Shown: in pieces, positions 52,414 to 63,566 of the stretch | How positions within the stretch are numbered: position 1 is the stretch's first letter | How the letters are laid out: each line of letters starts with the position of its first letter | Origin: Sphingopyxis bauzanensis | GTDB lineage: Bacteria > Pseudomonadota > Alphaproteobacteria > Sphingomonadales > Sphingomonadaceae | Length of the DNA stretch: 64,000 nt | NCBI RefSeq assembly: GCF_002205675.1 | Contig: NZ_NISK01000003.1 | Span: 248,001-312,000, forward strand | Direction: 5' to 3' | Made by a program: the position numbers and the translations under genes | The notes under the pieces: model-generated | What the model saw: the letters and a program-made list of their open reading frames with translations, nothing else | What the model was told of the DNA's origin: nothing | Databases searched by the model: none

Positions 52414-54425
52414 TGCCTAAAGTAACCGTAGATGGCGTAGAACTCGACGTCCCGCAGGGCGCCACCGTCCTGCAGGCGTGCGAGCTGGCGGGCAAGGAAA
52501 TCCCGCGTTTCTGCTATCATGAACGCCTGAGCATCGCCGGCAATTGCCGCATGTGCCTGGTCGAAGTGTCGCCCGGCCCGCCGAAGCCGCAAGCGTCGTG
52601 CGCGCTGCCGACCGCCGAGGGGCAGGTGATCCGCACCGACAGCCCGATGGTCAAGAAGGCGCGCGAGGGGGTGATGGAGTTCCTGCTCATCAACCACCCA
52701 CTCGACTGCCCGATCTGCGATCAGGGCGGCGAGTGCGACTTGCAGGACCAGTCGATCGCCTATGGCCGCGGCGCGACGCGCTATGACGAGAATAAGCGCG
52801 CGGTGACCGAAAAGTACATGGGCCCGATCGTCAAGACGGTTATGACCCGCTGTATCCAGTGCACGCGCTGCGTCCGCTTTGCCGAGGAAGTGGCCGGGGT
52901 CGAAGACATCGGCGCGATCGGGCGCGGCGAGAATATGCAGATCACCTCCTATCTGGAGCGCGCAGTCGCGAGCGAGCTGTCGGGTAATGTCGTCGACCTG
53001 TGCCCCGTCGGAGCGCTGACCAGCAAACCCTATGCATTCGAAGCGCGGCCGTGGGAGCTGACCAAGACGCTGGGCATCGACATGATGGACGCGGTCGGCA
53101 CGAATGTGCGGATCGATGCGCGCGGGCGTCAGGTGCTGCGGGTTTTGCCGCGGATCAACGACGATGTGAACGAGGAATGGGCGAGCGACAAGACGCGCCA
53201 CCATGTCGACGGCCTTACTCGCCGCCGCCTCGACCGGCCCTATGTGCGCAAGGACGGCCAGCTGGTCGAAGCGACGTGGGCCGAAGCGTTCGAAGCTATC
53301 AAGGCGGTCAACGCTGGCAAGTCGGTTACCGCGATCGCGGGCGACTTGTCCGACTGCGAGACAATGTTTGCCGCCAAGGCGCTGGTGAACGCGCTCGGCT
53401 CGACATTACTCGAAGGTCGCCAGACCGGGCTCGACTATGACGTCACCAGCCTGTCGGCGGTCAATTTCAACACGGGCATCGCCGAGGCCGAGAATGCCGA
53501 CGTGATCTTGCTGGTTGGCACCAACCTGCGCTGGGAAGCGCCGCTGATCAACACGCGCGTCCGCAAGGCGGTCTGGAAAAAGGGCGCGAAGGTCTTTGCG
53601 ATCGGCCCGGAAACCGACCTCACCTACAAGACCGAATGGCTCGGCGACGATGCGTCGCTCGTCGCCAAGCTACCGAAGCATGTCACCGATTCGTTGAAGG
53701 GCGCCGAACGGCCCTTGCTGGTCTTCGGCGGCGGTGCGCTGTCGGTGCCCGGCGTCCACGGCGCGGGGCTCGCGCTCGCCAAAGCGGTGAATGCGGTGAG
53801 AGAGGGCTGGAACGGCTTCAACGTCGTCCATTTCTCCGCCGCGCGCATGGGGTCGCTGATGCTCGGTTACGGACTGCCCGGCGGAATCAAGGATGTGATT
53901 GCGGCGAAGCCGAAGCTCGCCTTCTTCCTCGGCGCCGACGAGGTTGATTTTGCGGCCTTCGCAACGACGTTCAAAGTCTATGTCGGCCACCATGGCGACA
54001 AAGGCGCGCATGCCGCCGACGTCATCCTGCCAGCAGCCGCGTGGCCCGAGAAGGACTTCACCACGGTGAACACCGAGGGCCGCGTCCAGCGCAGCGAGAA
54101 AGCGGTATTCGCACCGGGGGACGCGCGCGAGGACTGGAGCATTTTCCGCGCCCTCGCCGATACGCTCGGCGTGTCGCTTGGCTTTGACAGCTTCGATGCG
54201 TGCCGCGCAGCGATGATTGCGACGGTACCGGCGCTCGGCATTGAAGGCGTCGCCGATTACGGCTGGAGAGCACCCAAGCTGCCCGCCAAGCCCGAGGCGC
54301 GCGCGATCCCGTCGCCGATCAAGGATTTCTACCTCACCAACGCCATCTGCCGCGCGTCGCCGACGATGCAGCGCTGCTCGGATGAAATTCTCCATGGCGG
54401 TGAATATGCGGAGGCGGCGGAATGA
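52413..54425 (+). CDS. nuoG: NADH-quinone oxidoreductase subunit G
   Basis: A 670-residue molybdopterin-oxidoreductase-like subunit with several iron-sulfur clusters. N1b: RFCYHERLSIAGNCRMCLVE. N5 region: HPLDCPICDQGGECDLQDQS. N4: VMTRCIQCTRCVRFAEEVAG with NVVDLCPVGALTSKPYAFE. The C-terminal half is the degenerate molybdopterin domain. The stop overlaps the next small ORF (ATGA). Confidence 0.95.
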   Translation: MPKVTVDGVELDVPQGATVLQACELAGKEIPRFCYHERLSIAGNCRMCLVEVSPGPPKPQASCALPTAEGQVIRTDSPMVKKAREGVMEFLLINHPLDCPICDQGGECDLQDQSIAYGRGATRYDENKRAVTEKYMGPIVKTVMTRCIQCTRCVRFAEEVAGVEDIGAIGRGENMQITSYLERAVASELSGNVVDLCPVGALTSKPYAFEARPWELTKTLGIDMMDAVGTNVRIDARGRQVLRVLPRINDDVNEEWASDKTRHHVDGLTRRRLDRPYVRKDGQLVEATWAEAFEAIKAVNAGKSVTAIAGDLSDCETMFAAKALVNALGSTLLEGRQTGLDYDVTSLSAVNFNTGIAEAENADVILLVGTNLRWEAPLINTRVRKAVWKKGAKVFAIGPETDLTYKTEWLGDDASLVAKLPKHVTDSLKGAERPLLVFGGGALSVPGVHGAGLALAKAVNAVREGWNGFNVVHFSAARMGSLMLGYGLPGGIKDVIAAKPKLAFFLGADEVDFAAFATTFKVYVGHHGDKGAHAADVILPAAAWPEKDFTTVNTEGRVQRSEKAVFAPGDAREDWSIFRALADTLGVSLGFDSFDACRAAMIATVPALGIEGVADYGWRAPKLPAKPEARAIPSPIKDFYLTNAICRASPTMQRCSDEILHGGEYAEAAE

Positions 54426-54562
54426 GCCCGGTACAAGCGATCGACAGCTTGCTGTTGGCCGGGATGAGCTTTGCCGTCTGGCGCGGTTTTAATCCGCGCA
54501 ACGAGTCCGAGAAGCCGGGGCCGCAAAACGGCTGGCGGAACGAGGACGGGACGCGGAAATGA
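54422..54562 (+). CDS. Small protein between nuoG and nuoH
   Basis: A 46-residue protein ([20 protein letters not shown], then a polar tail ending WRNEDGTRK). It overlaps nuoG by 4 bp at its start and nuoH by 4 bp at its stop (both ATGA). A weak hydrophobic helix covers residues 8-20. It is the third extra ORF in this operon with perfect coupling on both sides. Not recognised as a known subunit. Confidence 0.6.
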   Translation: MSPVQAIDSLLLAGMSFAVWRGFNPRNESEKPGPQNGWRNEDGTRK

Positions 54563-55608
54563 CCGAAACCTTTATTTCCTGGGGCATGGACGCCGATTGG
54601 GCATGGGGCGTCGCAACCGTTGCGGGTATCCTGCTCATCGCGCTGCCGCTGATGCTCGCGGTCGCGATGATCATCTATGCCGACCGCAAGATCTGGGCGG
54701 CGATCGCACTGCGCCGCGGGCCGAACGTCGTCGGTCCGTTCGGGCTGCTGCAGAGCTTTGCCGACGGGCTGAAGGTGTTCCTGCAGGAAACCATCATCCC
54801 GACCGGCGCAAACCGCGGGCTGTTCCTGATTGCGCCGATCATCACCTTCACCGTCGCGTTGATGGCGTGGGCGGTGATCCCGTTCAATTCGGGCGCGGTG
54901 CTCGCCGACATCAATGTCGGATTGCTCTACATCCTCGCGATTTCGTCGCTCGGCGTTTACGGGGTCGTGTTGTCGGGCTGGGCCTCGAACTCCAAATATC
55001 CCTTCTTTTCCGCGATGCGCGCCGCGGCGCAGATGATCTCTTATGAAGTTTCGATCGGCTTCATCCTGGTCGGGGTCGTGCTCTATGCCGACAGCTTCAA
55101 CCTCAACGAAATCATCAAGGCGCAGCAGGGTCACGGGCTGGGCATCGTCAACGCCTTTGGCTTCAATCTGCTGCTGTTCCCGCTCGCGGTGATTTTCCTG
55201 ATCGCCAGCCTCGCCGAAACCGCGCGCGCGCCCTTCGACTTGACCGAGGCCGAGAGCGAGCTTGTTGCGGGCTATCAGACCGAATATTCGTCGATGAGCT
55301 TCGCTCTGTTCTGGCTCGGCGAATATGCCAATGTGCTGCTGATGGCGACGCTCAACGCCGTGTTGTTCTGGGGCGGCTGGCTGCCGCCGCTCAACATCGA
55401 CCTGATCCCATGGTTCGACATTCCGGGGATCATCTGGCTGTTCGCCAAGATCCTGTTTTTCTTCTTCATTTTCAGCTGGGTGAAGGCGACCGTGCCGCGC
55501 TACCGCTATGACCAGCTGATGCGCCTTGGCTGGAAAATCTTCCTGCCGATTTCGCTGATCTGGATCTTCCTGATCTCGGGCTGGCTGATGCTGACGAGGT
55601 ACTCATGA
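54559..55608 (+). CDS. nuoH: NADH-quinone oxidoreductase subunit H
   Basis: A 349-residue membrane subunit at the quinone entry. [20 protein letters not shown] follows the first helix, and [20 protein letters not shown] with [20 protein letters not shown] is the acidic loop that links quinone chemistry to proton movement. Eight to nine membrane helices. The stop overlaps the nuoI start by 4 bp. Confidence 0.96.
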   Translation: MTETFISWGMDADWAWGVATVAGILLIALPLMLAVAMIIYADRKIWAAIALRRGPNVVGPFGLLQSFADGLKVFLQETIIPTGANRGLFLIAPIITFTVALMAWAVIPFNSGAVLADINVGLLYILAISSLGVYGVVLSGWASNSKYPFFSAMRAAAQMISYEVSIGFILVGVVLYADSFNLNEIIKAQQGHGLGIVNAFGFNLLLFPLAVIFLIASLAETARAPFDLTEAESELVAGYQTEYSSMSFALFWLGEYANVLLMATLNAVLFWGGWLPPLNIDLIPWFDIPGIIWLFAKILFFFFIFSWVKATVPRYRYDQLMRLGWKIFLPISLIWIFLISGWLMLTRYS

Positions 55609-56093
55609 CATCTATCGCTCACCTCATCAAAAGCTTCACCTTGTGGGAGTTTGTGAAGGCGCACGCCCTCACGCTCAAATATTTCTTCAAACCGAAGGCG
55701 ACGATCAACTATCCGTTCGAGAAGAACCCGCTGAGCCCGCGTTTCCGCGGCGAGCATGCGCTGCGGCGTTATCCGAACGGCGAGGAACGCTGCATCGCGT
55801 GCAAGCTGTGCGAAGCGGTGTGCCCGGCGCAGGCGATCACCATCGAGGCCGAGCCGCGCGAGGACGGCTCGCGCCGCACGACGCGCTACGACATTGACAT
55901 GACCAAGTGCATCTATTGCGGCTTCTGTCAGGAAGCGTGCCCGGTCGATGCGGTGGTCGAGGGGCCGAACTTCGAATATGCGACCGAAACGCGCGAAGAA
56001 CTGCTGTATGACAAGGCCAAGCTGCTCGCCAATGGCGACAAATGGGAACGCGCGATCGCGGCAAATCTTGCCGCCGACGCGCCCTATCGATAG
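55605..56093 (+). CDS. nuoI: NADH-quinone oxidoreductase subunit I
   Basis: A 162-residue ferredoxin-like subunit carrying clusters N6a and N6b. The two motifs are [20 protein letters not shown] and [20 protein letters not shown], both with full Cx2Cx2Cx3C spacing. It connects NuoG with NuoB. nuoJ follows 12 bp downstream. Confidence 0.97.
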   Translation: MTSIAHLIKSFTLWEFVKAHALTLKYFFKPKATINYPFEKNPLSPRFRGEHALRRYPNGEERCIACKLCEAVCPAQAITIEAEPREDGSRRTTRYDIDMTKCIYCGFCQEACPVDAVVEGPNFEYATETREELLYDKAKLLANGDKWERAIAANLAADAPYR

Positions 56094-56105
56094 GGGCGCG
56101 CGCAC

Positions 56106-56717
56106 ATGATCCAGCTTATCGCCTTTTACCTGTTCGCGACCATCGTCATCGCCTCTGCGGCGATGGTGATTTTCGCGCGCAACCCCGTCCACAGCGTGAT
56201 GTGGCTGATCCTCGCCTTCTTCAACGCGGCGGGGTTGATGCTGCTCGCGGGGGCCGAGTTTATCGCGATGCTGCTCGTCATTGTTTATGTCGGGGCGGTC
56301 GCGGTGTTGTTCCTGTTCGTCGTGATGATGCTCAACATCGATTTCGCCGAGCTGCGCGCCGGTTTCGTGCGCTATCTGCCGCTCGGCGCGTTGGTTGCAA
56401 TCATCCTCGTCGCCGAACTGATCTTCGCGCTGGGCGCGTGGAGCGCGGGTGGGATCGATCTGGCCGCGCGCGTAGCGCCAGCGGCCACCGACAAGAGCAA
56501 TATCCAGCAGATCGGTGAGCTGCTCTATACGCGCTACATCTTCCTGTTCGAGGCGGCGGGGATCATCCTGCTCGTCGCGATGATCGGCGCGATCGTGCTG
56601 ACGCATCGCCAGCGTGGCGGGGTGCGGACGCAGAATATCTCGTCACAGAACCAGCGCCGTCCGCAGGACGCGACGCGGTTGGTCGATCCGGGCGTCGGGC
56701 AGGGGATGGAACTGTGA
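56106..56717 (+). CDS. nuoJ: NADH-quinone oxidoreductase subunit J
   Basis: A 203-residue membrane subunit with five helices. [20 protein letters not shown] and [20 protein letters not shown] (with the pi-bulge helix) are typical. The C terminus is a polar tail ([20 protein letters not shown]). The stop overlaps the nuoK GTG start. Confidence 0.95.
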   Translation: MIQLIAFYLFATIVIASAAMVIFARNPVHSVMWLILAFFNAAGLMLLAGAEFIAMLLVIVYVGAVAVLFLFVVMMLNIDFAELRAGFVRYLPLGALVAIILVAELIFALGAWSAGGIDLAARVAPAATDKSNIQQIGELLYTRYIFLFEAAGIILLVAMIGAIVLTHRQRGGVRTQNISSQNQRRPQDATRLVDPGVGQGMEL

Positions 56718-57019
56718 TTTCGGTCGGCCATTATCTTGCCGTCTCGGCGGTGCTTTTCACGCTCGGCGTGCTCGGCATCTTCATCAACCGCAAGAATATC
56801 ATCGTCATCCTGATGGCGATCGAACTGATCCTGCTCGCGGTGAACATCAACCTTGTCGCGTTCAGCGCGGCGCTGGGCGACCTCGTCGGGCAGGTGTTCG
56901 CGATGTTCGTGCTGACCGTCGCGGCGGGCGAAGCCGCGATCGGGCTCGCCATTCTTGTAATTTATTTCCGCGGCCGCGGTACCATTGCGGTCGATGACGC
57001 CAACCGGATGAAGGGGTAA
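56714..57019 (+). CDS. nuoK: NADH-quinone oxidoreductase subunit K
   Basis: A 101-residue membrane subunit with three helices and two buried glutamates (one in [20 protein letters not shown], one in [18 protein letters not shown]). It starts with GTG ([20 protein letters not shown]). Homologous to MrpC. nuoL begins 4 bp after the stop. Confidence 0.96.
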   Translation: MISVGHYLAVSAVLFTLGVLGIFINRKNIIVILMAIELILLAVNINLVAFSAALGDLVGQVFAMFVLTVAAGEAAIGLAILVIYFRGRGTIAVDDANRMKG

Positions 57020-57023
57020 GCCG

Positions 57024-59075
57024 GTGATTCAGGCGATCGTTTTCCTGCCGCTGCTCGCGGCGCTTGTCGCAGGCCTGGGCCAGCGGGCCATCGGCCCCTT
57101 TGCGGCCAAGCTGATTACCACGGGCGCGCTGTTCACCAGCGCTGCGCTCAGCTGGCCGATCTTCCTGTCCTATGTGATGGGCACAGGTCAGGCAGAGGTC
57201 GTGACGGTGCTCCACTGGGTGTCGTCGGGCGCGCTCCAGTTCAACTGGGAGCTGCGCGTCGATGCGCTGACCGCGGTGATGCTCGTCGTCATCACGACGG
57301 TGTCGGCGCTCGTCCACCTCTATAGCTGGGGCTATATGGAGGAAGACCCGGATCAGCCGCGCTTCTTCGCCTATCTCTCGCTCTTCACCTTTGCGATGCT
57401 GATGCTCGTGACCGCGAACAATCTGGTGCAGATGTTCTTCGGCTGGGAAGGGGTCGGTCTCGCCTCCTATCTGCTGATCGGTTTCTGGTACAAGAAGCCG
57501 AGCGCCAACGCCGCCGCGATCAAGGCTTTCGTCGTCAACCGCGTTGGCGACCTTGGCTTCATGCTCGGCATCTTCGGTACCTTCCTCGTCTTCGGCACCG
57601 TCTCGATCCCCGAGATTCTGGCCGCGGCGCCGGGCATGGCGGGAAGCACCATTACCTTCATGGGCATGCGTCTCGACACGATGACGATCCTCTGCCTGCT
57701 GCTGTTCATCGGCGCGATGGGCAAATCGGCGCAGCTCGGTCTGCACACCTGGCTTCCCGACGCGATGGAAGGCCCGACCCCGGTGTCGGCGCTGATCCAC
57801 GCCGCGACGATGGTCACCGCGGGCGTCTTCATGGTTTGCCGCTTGTCGCCGATGTTCGAAACGTCGGACGTCGCGCAGGGCGTCGTGATGTTCGTCGGCG
57901 CCGCGACCTGCTTCTTCGCCGCGACCGTCGCGACGACGCAGTGGGACATCAAGCGCGTCATCGCCTATTCGACCTGTTCGCAGCTCGGCTATATGTTCTT
58001 CGCCGCGGGCGCGGGCGCTTATGGCGCGGCGATGTTCCACCTGTTCACGCATGCCTTCTTCAAGGCGTTGCTGTTCCTGGGCGCCGGTTCGGTCATCCAC
58101 GCAATGCACCACGAACAGGACATGCGTTATTATGGCGCGCTGCGGAAAGAAATCCCGATCACCTATTGGGCAATGATGCTCGGGACGCTCGCGATCACCG
58201 GCGTCGGCATCTATGGCGTCTTCGGCTTTGCGGGCTTCTATTCGAAGGACGGCATCCTAGAGGCTGCCTTCGCGAGCGGCGGCGGCGGCGTGATCGCCTT
58301 CTGGGTAGGCATTTTTGTCGCCTTCCTCACCAGCTTCTATTCGTGGCGCCTGGTCTTCCTGACCTTCCACGGCAAGCCGCGCTGGGCAGCGAGCGAGCAT
58401 ATCCAGCACGCGGTGCATGACGGTCATCACGATCACCCGTCGGATGAACATGCCGGACATGACACGCACCATGACCATGCCGCCGGCACGCATGAAGGCA
58501 CCGCAGGCTATCATCCGCATGAAAGCCCGTGGACGATGCTGGTGCCGTTGATTTTGCTGTCGATTGGCGCCGTATTTGCAGGCTTCGCGTTCAAATATCC
58601 CTTCATCTACCCCGAAGAGGGGATGGCGTTCTGGAGCGGCAGCATGCTCGCGTTCGACGAGCATCTGATGCACGCCGCGCACAATGTACCTTTGTGGGTG
58701 AAATGGACGCCGTTCGCGGTGATGGCGATCGGGCTGTTTCTTGCGTGGAACAGTTACATTCGCAACACGACGCTCCCTGCGCGCTTCGTCGCGCAGTTCG
58801 GGCTGCTGCACCAGTTCCTGTTCAACAAATGGTATTTCGACGAGCTCTACAACATCGTCTTCGTGAAGCCCGCCTTTGCGATCGGCCGCTTCTTCTGGAA
58901 GCGCGGCGATGAGCAGACCATCGACCGCTTCGGTCCCGATGGTGCGGCGGCGCTTGTTCAGGGCGGCACGCGGCTCGCGGTGCGGCTGCAATCGGGTTAT
59001 GTTTATGGATATGCGTTTGTGATGCTGCTCGGGCTTGTCGGCCTCGCCAGCTGGGCCATGGTGAAGTTCCTGTGA
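57024..59075 (+). CDS. nuoL: NADH-quinone oxidoreductase subunit L with histidine-rich loop
   Basis: A 683-residue antiporter-like subunit with the long lateral helix. The proton-path segment includes [20 protein letters not shown] and [23 protein letters not shown] start. Between residues 459 and 500 lies an extramembrane loop very rich in histidine: [20 protein letters not shown] and then [16 protein letters not shown]. It could bind metal ions. The stop overlaps nuoM by 4 bp. Confidence 0.95.
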   Translation: MIQAIVFLPLLAALVAGLGQRAIGPFAAKLITTGALFTSAALSWPIFLSYVMGTGQAEVVTVLHWVSSGALQFNWELRVDALTAVMLVVITTVSALVHLYSWGYMEEDPDQPRFFAYLSLFTFAMLMLVTANNLVQMFFGWEGVGLASYLLIGFWYKKPSANAAAIKAFVVNRVGDLGFMLGIFGTFLVFGTVSIPEILAAAPGMAGSTITFMGMRLDTMTILCLLLFIGAMGKSAQLGLHTWLPDAMEGPTPVSALIHAATMVTAGVFMVCRLSPMFETSDVAQGVVMFVGAATCFFAATVATTQWDIKRVIAYSTCSQLGYMFFAAGAGAYGAAMFHLFTHAFFKALLFLGAGSVIHAMHHEQDMRYYGALRKEIPITYWAMMLGTLAITGVGIYGVFGFAGFYSKDGILEAAFASGGGGVIAFWVGIFVAFLTSFYSWRLVFLTFHGKPRWAASEHIQHAVHDGHHDHPSDEHAGHDTHHDHAAGTHEGTAGYHPHESPWTMLVPLILLSIGAVFAGFAFKYPFIYPEEGMAFWSGSMLAFDEHLMHAAHNVPLWVKWTPFAVMAIGLFLAWNSYIRNTTLPARFVAQFGLLHQFLFNKWYFDELYNIVFVKPAFAIGRFFWKRGDEQTIDRFGPDGAAALVQGGTRLAVRLQSGYVYGYAFVMLLGLVGLASWAMVKFL

Positions 59076-60625
59076 GCGGTTTTCCGATCCTTTCGCTGAT
59101 GCTGGCGATCCCCGCGGTCGCCGCCATCGCTTGCCTGTTCGCGGGTGACAAAATGGCGCGGCTGATCGCACTCGGTGCGACGCTGGTCACCTTCGTGCTC
59201 GGCTGTGTCATGTGGGCGCAGTTCGACATCGGCGGGCCGCAGTGGCAGTTTACCGAGCGCGCCGACCTGTTCGGACGGTTCAGCTGGGCGCTCGGCATCG
59301 ACGGCATGGCGTTGATGCTGATCATGCTCAGCGTGTTCCTGATGCCGCTATGCATCCTCGCCAGCTGGGACGCGATCAAGAGCCGCGTCGGGCTTTACAT
59401 GGCGATGTTCCTCGTCATGGAAACGATCATGATCGGGGTGTTCTGCGCTCAGGATCTGCTGCTGTTCTACATCTTCTTCGAGGCTGGCCTGATTCCGATG
59501 TACTTCATCATTGGCATCTGGGGCGGCGCGAACCGCAAATATGCGGCGTATAAATTCTTCCTCTACACGCTGCTCGGGTCGGTGCTGATGCTGATCGCGA
59601 TGATCGCGATGATCGCCGAAGCGGGTACAACCGACATCCCGACGCTGCTCAATTACGACTTCCCGATCGAAATGCAGACGTGGCTGTGGCTCGCCTTCTT
59701 CGCCAGCCTCGCGGTCAAGATGCCGATGTGGCCCGTCCACACCTGGCTGCCGGACGCGCACGTCCAGGCGCCGACGGCCGGGTCGATGATCCTCGCTGGG
59801 GTGCTGCTGAAGCTCGGCGCCTATGGCTTCATCCGTTTCATGATGCCGATGTTCCCCGACGCGTCGGCGCAGCTGATGTGGATCGTGTTCGGCCTGTCGA
59901 TGGTCGCGGTGGTGTACACCAGCCTCGTCGCGCTCGTGCAGAGCGACATGAAGAAACTGATCGCTTACTCGTCGGTCGCGCATATGGCGATCGTCACCGC
60001 GGGCCTGTTCGCGTTCAACCAGCAGGGTATCGAGGGCGCGCTGATCATCATGCTCAGCCACGGCGTCGTCTCGGCCGCGCTCTTCTTCTGCGTCGGCGTG
60101 ATTTACGACCGTCTGCACACGCGCGAGATCGACCGCTACGGCGGCCTCGCGGTCAACATGCCGGCTTATGCGATCTTCTTCATGCTCTTTACCATGGCGT
60201 CGATTGGCTTGCCCGGAACCAGCGGTTTCGTCGGCGAATTCCTGAGCCTTGCCGGTATTTACGAAGCGTCGAGCTGGGTCGCCTTTGTGTGCACCACCGG
60301 GATCATCCTCGGCGCCGCATACATGCTTTATCTCTACCGCCGCGTCGTGTTCGGCGAACTCACCAAGGACGATGTCAAGGCGATGCCCGACCTCAATCCC
60401 CGCGAATGGGCGGTGCTGGCGCCGCTCGCCGCCGTGGCACTGTGGATGGGTGTTTATCCCGAAAGCTTCCTCGCGCCGATGCGCGGCGACGTGACGACGG
60501 TTGTCGCGCGGCTCGCTCCGGCCAAGCCTGCGGGCGATGCCCGTCTGGCCGCCGGCAAACCGCAGCCCGCCAAGGCACAGGGTGACACCGCCCACGGATC
60601 GAGCCATGCGGGAGGCGTCCAATGA
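59072..60625 (+). CDS. nuoM: NADH-quinone oxidoreductase subunit M
   Basis: A 517-residue antiporter-like subunit. GTG start ([20 protein letters not shown]). [20 protein letters not shown] with [20 protein letters not shown] is the channel signature. The C-terminal 40 residues are a polar Ala/Lys/Gly-rich tail ([20 protein letters not shown]). The stop overlaps nuoN by 4 bp. Confidence 0.96.
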   Translation: MSGFPILSLMLAIPAVAAIACLFAGDKMARLIALGATLVTFVLGCVMWAQFDIGGPQWQFTERADLFGRFSWALGIDGMALMLIMLSVFLMPLCILASWDAIKSRVGLYMAMFLVMETIMIGVFCAQDLLLFYIFFEAGLIPMYFIIGIWGGANRKYAAYKFFLYTLLGSVLMLIAMIAMIAEAGTTDIPTLLNYDFPIEMQTWLWLAFFASLAVKMPMWPVHTWLPDAHVQAPTAGSMILAGVLLKLGAYGFIRFMMPMFPDASAQLMWIVFGLSMVAVVYTSLVALVQSDMKKLIAYSSVAHMAIVTAGLFAFNQQGIEGALIIMLSHGVVSAALFFCVGVIYDRLHTREIDRYGGLAVNMPAYAIFFMLFTMASIGLPGTSGFVGEFLSLAGIYEASSWVAFVCTTGIILGAAYMLYLYRRVVFGELTKDDVKAMPDLNPREWAVLAPLAAVALWMGVYPESFLAPMRGDVTTVVARLAPAKPAGDARLAAGKPQPAKAQGDTAHGSSHAGGVQ

Positions 60626-62055
60626 CCGCCGATCTCGCGCTCATCTGGCCCGAACTGATCCTGACGATCGGCGGGCTCATTACCCTGATGCTCGGGACCT
60701 TCCTGGGTGACCGGCAGGTCGGCATTTACCAGCTCAGCGCGCTGCTGACGCTCGCTGCGGCGGCTGCCGCAGTCGTCGCGCTGTTCGGCGTCAATGCGAC
60801 GGTCTTTTCAGGGACGCTGTCGGTCGACGGTTTCGGCGGCTTCGCCAAGCTGCTGATCTATGCTGCCAGCTTTATCTGCATCCTCATCGCGCCGCGCTTC
60901 TTCACCGGCGGTATGCGCGCCGAATATCCGACTTTGATTCTGTTTGCCGCACTCGGCATGGGGATCATGGCGTCGTCGCGCGATCTGATGACGCTCTATG
61001 TCGGGCTCGAGCTCAACAGTCTGGCGGCCTATGTCCTCGCCAGCTTCATGCGCACCGACGAACGGTCGACCGAGGCGGGGCTCAAATATTTCGTCCTTGG
61101 CGCGCTCGCGTCGGGCATGCTGCTCTACGGCATCTCGCTGCTCTACGGCTTTACCGGCACCACCGATTTCAGCGGTATCGCGGCGCGCATGGGCGGCGAG
61201 ATGAACATCGGGCTGATTTTTGGCATTGTGTTCGTGCTCGCGGGGCTTGGCTTCAAGATCAGCGCCGTGCCGTTCCATATGTGGACGCCTGACGTTTACG
61301 AAGGCGCGCCGACCCCGGTGACCACCTTCTTTGCCAGCGCGCCGAAAGTGGCGGCGATGGCGCTGATGACGCGCGTCGTCATCGACGCGATGGGGCCAGC
61401 GGTCGGCGCGTGGCAACAGATCATCATCTTCCTCGCGCTCGCCTCGATCATCCTCGGCGCGGTCGGTGCGATCGGGCAGAAGAACATCAAACGCCTGCTC
61501 GCTTACTCCTCGATCAACAATGTCGGCTTCATGCTGATCGGCCTGGCGGCGGGCACGCAGGCGGGGGTCGAAGGTGTGCTGACCTATCTGCTCGTCTATG
61601 TGGTGACGACGATCGGTGCCTTCCTGGTCGTGCTGCAATTGCGCGATGCCGATGGCAATTATATCGAAAGCATCCCGGCGCTCGCCGGCCTGTCGCAGCG
61701 CCGCCCGGGCCTGGCCGCGGCCATGGCGGTGTTCCTGTTCAGCCTCGCCGGTATTCCGCCACTGTTCGGCTTCTGGCCGAAATATCTGGTATTCGAGGCC
61801 GCGGTGAACGCGAACCTGCTGCCGCTGGCGATCGCGGGTATCGTCGCGTCGGTGATCGGCGCATTCTATTATATCGCGATCATCAAGACGATGTATTTCG
61901 ACGATAAATCGGACACCGAAATCCCCGTGGGTGGTGGCGCGATCGTCGAGGATGCGGTGATCACCGCCAGCGCACTCTGGCTCTCGGTCATTGGTTATCT
62001 GTTCATCCCGATGCTCGCAGTCGTTTCGGCGAGCGCCGCCGCGGTGCTGTTCTGA
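60622..62055 (+). CDS. nuoN: NADH-quinone oxidoreductase subunit N
   Basis: A 477-residue antiporter-like subunit, last canonical gene of the operon. [20 protein letters not shown], then [20 protein letters not shown] with [18 protein letters not shown] are the signatures. The ATG lies inside the nuoM stop. The stop (CTGA) overlaps the apparent start of birA. Confidence 0.96.
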   Translation: MTADLALIWPELILTIGGLITLMLGTFLGDRQVGIYQLSALLTLAAAAAAVVALFGVNATVFSGTLSVDGFGGFAKLLIYAASFICILIAPRFFTGGMRAEYPTLILFAALGMGIMASSRDLMTLYVGLELNSLAAYVLASFMRTDERSTEAGLKYFVLGALASGMLLYGISLLYGFTGTTDFSGIAARMGGEMNIGLIFGIVFVLAGLGFKISAVPFHMWTPDVYEGAPTPVTTFFASAPKVAAMALMTRVVIDAMGPAVGAWQQIIIFLALASIILGAVGAIGQKNIKRLLAYSSINNVGFMLIGLAAGTQAGVEGVLTYLLVYVVTTIGAFLVVLQLRDADGNYIESIPALAGLSQRRPGLAAAMAVFLFSLAGIPPLFGFWPKYLVFEAAVNANLLPLAIAGIVASVIGAFYYIAIIKTMYFDDKSDTEIPVGGGAIVEDAVITASALWLSVIGYLFIPMLAVVSASAAAVLF

Positions 62056-62780
62056 TCCCGCCGATCGAGCGGGTAGCGCAGACAGGTTCGACCAACGCCG
62101 ACCTGCTGGCGCGGCTGGCTGGCGGCGAGCAGGTCGGCGAGGGGCATTGGCTGATCGCCGATCGCCAGACCGCGGGGCGCGGACGGCTCGGCCGCGGCTG
62201 GAACGACGGGCAGGGCAATTTCATGGGCTCGACCGTCGTTCATTTGACGATCGGCGATCCGTCAGCCGCGACGCTGGCGCTGGTTGCGGGGGTCGCGCTC
62301 GCCAAGACGGTGGCCGCGCTGGCGCCGCACATCGACGCGCAGCTCAAATGGCCGAACGACCTGCTGGTGGGCGGCGCGAAATGTGCGGGCATATTGATGG
62401 AGCGCACGGGCAATTCGGTGGTGATCGGGATCGGAGTGAACCTGATTGCGGCACCCGAACTGCCCGATCGGCCGACCGCGACGCTGGCATCCAAAGGGGC
62501 TGTGCTCGACCGCGATCATTTCGCGGGGGCGCTGGGTATCGCGATGATCGACGCGCTGTGGACTTGGCGGCAAGAGGGGGTGGCGAGTATCGTCCGCACC
62601 TGGCTGCCACTGGCACATCCCATCGGGACGCCGCTGCGCGTGTCCGAACAGGGTATCGACGGGACGTTTGACGGTCTGGCCGAGGACGGCGCGCTGCGCT
62701 TGCGCGTCGCGGGCAGGGAGACCATGCTGGTGCATGCTGGCGATGTCGAACTGCGTCGCCCGGTCGAGGAAGAAAGATAG
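62052..62780 (+). CDS. birA: Biotin--[acetyl-CoA-carboxylase] ligase (apparent CTG start)
   Basis: A 242-residue biotin protein ligase without a DNA-binding domain. Conserved motifs: AQTGSTNADLLARLA, then the biotinyl-AMP loop AGRGRLGRGWNDGQGNFMGS, LKWPNDLLVGGAKCAGILME and VIGIGVNLIAAPELP. The family start corresponds to codon 62052, which is CTG directly inside the nuoN stop (CTGA). The first ATG in frame (62223) would remove the GRGRLGR motif and cannot be the real start. BirA attaches biotin to carboxylases. It is followed without gap by coaX. Confidence 0.85.
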   Translation: MIPPIERVAQTGSTNADLLARLAGGEQVGEGHWLIADRQTAGRGRLGRGWNDGQGNFMGSTVVHLTIGDPSAATLALVAGVALAKTVAALAPHIDAQLKWPNDLLVGGAKCAGILMERTGNSVVIGIGVNLIAAPELPDRPTATLASKGAVLDRDHFAGALGIAMIDALWTWRQEGVASIVRTWLPLAHPIGTPLRVSEQGIDGTFDGLAEDGALRLRVAGRETMLVHAGDVELRRPVEEER

Positions 62781-63566
62781 ATGCTGCTCGCGATCGATGT
62801 CGGCAACACCAATGCCAAATTTGCGCTGTTCGACGGCGCCGCGTTGCTTGCGCGCTGGCGCATTGCGACCGACGACCGCCGCACCGCCGACGAATATATG
62901 GTGTGGCTCGATCAACTGCTGCGCATTGAAGGCTATGATCGCGCGCAGGTCGATGCCGTCATCATCTCGACCGTCGTCCCGCGCGCGCTTCACAATCTGC
63001 AACTGCTCGCGGTCAAATATTTCAGCGTCGATGCCTTCATCGCCGGGCGCGAGCCCGTGACATGGGGCATCGCGCTCAAGGTCGCCGAGCCGCGCTCGGT
63101 CGGCGCCGACCGTGCGGTCAATGCGATTGCGGCGCAGGCGGTCGAGCCCGGCAAGGACAAGCTGGTCATCAGCTTTGGGACCGCGACGACGCTCGATCAT
63201 ATCGGAGCCGACGGCGCCTATCTGGGCGGGATTATCGCGCCCGGGGTGAACCTGTCGCTCGAAGCGCTGGTCGCAGCCGCCGCCAAACTCCCACGCATCG
63301 CTATCGAAGCGCCCGCGACCGCTAGCGTCATCGGTCGCACCACCGAAAGCCAGATGCTGATCGGCGTCTATTGGGGCTATGTATCGATGATGGAAGGCCT
63401 GATAGGGCGAATGAAATCCGAAATCGGCAAGCCTCTCACCGTCATAGCGACGGGCGGGCTGGCAACATTGTTTCAGGAACAGGCGCACCTGTTCGACCGC
63501 ATCGAACCCGACCTCACGCTGAACGGGTTGATGCACCTCTATAACCAACGGAACCAGACAATATGA
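62781..63566 (+). CDS. coaX: Type III pantothenate kinase
   Basis: A 261-residue ASKHA-fold kinase for the first step of coenzyme A synthesis. [20 protein letters not shown] holds the phosphate-binding [26 protein letters not shown] and [20 protein letters not shown] are also typical, as is [14 protein letters not shown]. It starts 1 bp after the birA stop, and its stop overlaps the rnj start. birA-coaX adjacency is common. Confidence 0.95.
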   Translation: MLLAIDVGNTNAKFALFDGAALLARWRIATDDRRTADEYMVWLDQLLRIEGYDRAQVDAVIISTVVPRALHNLQLLAVKYFSVDAFIAGREPVTWGIALKVAEPRSVGADRAVNAIAAQAVEPGKDKLVISFGTATTLDHIGADGAYLGGIIAPGVNLSLEALVAAAAKLPRIAIEAPATASVIGRTTESQMLIGVYWGYVSMMEGLIGRMKSEIGKPLTVIATGGLATLFQEQAHLFDRIEPDLTLNGLMHLYNQRNQTI

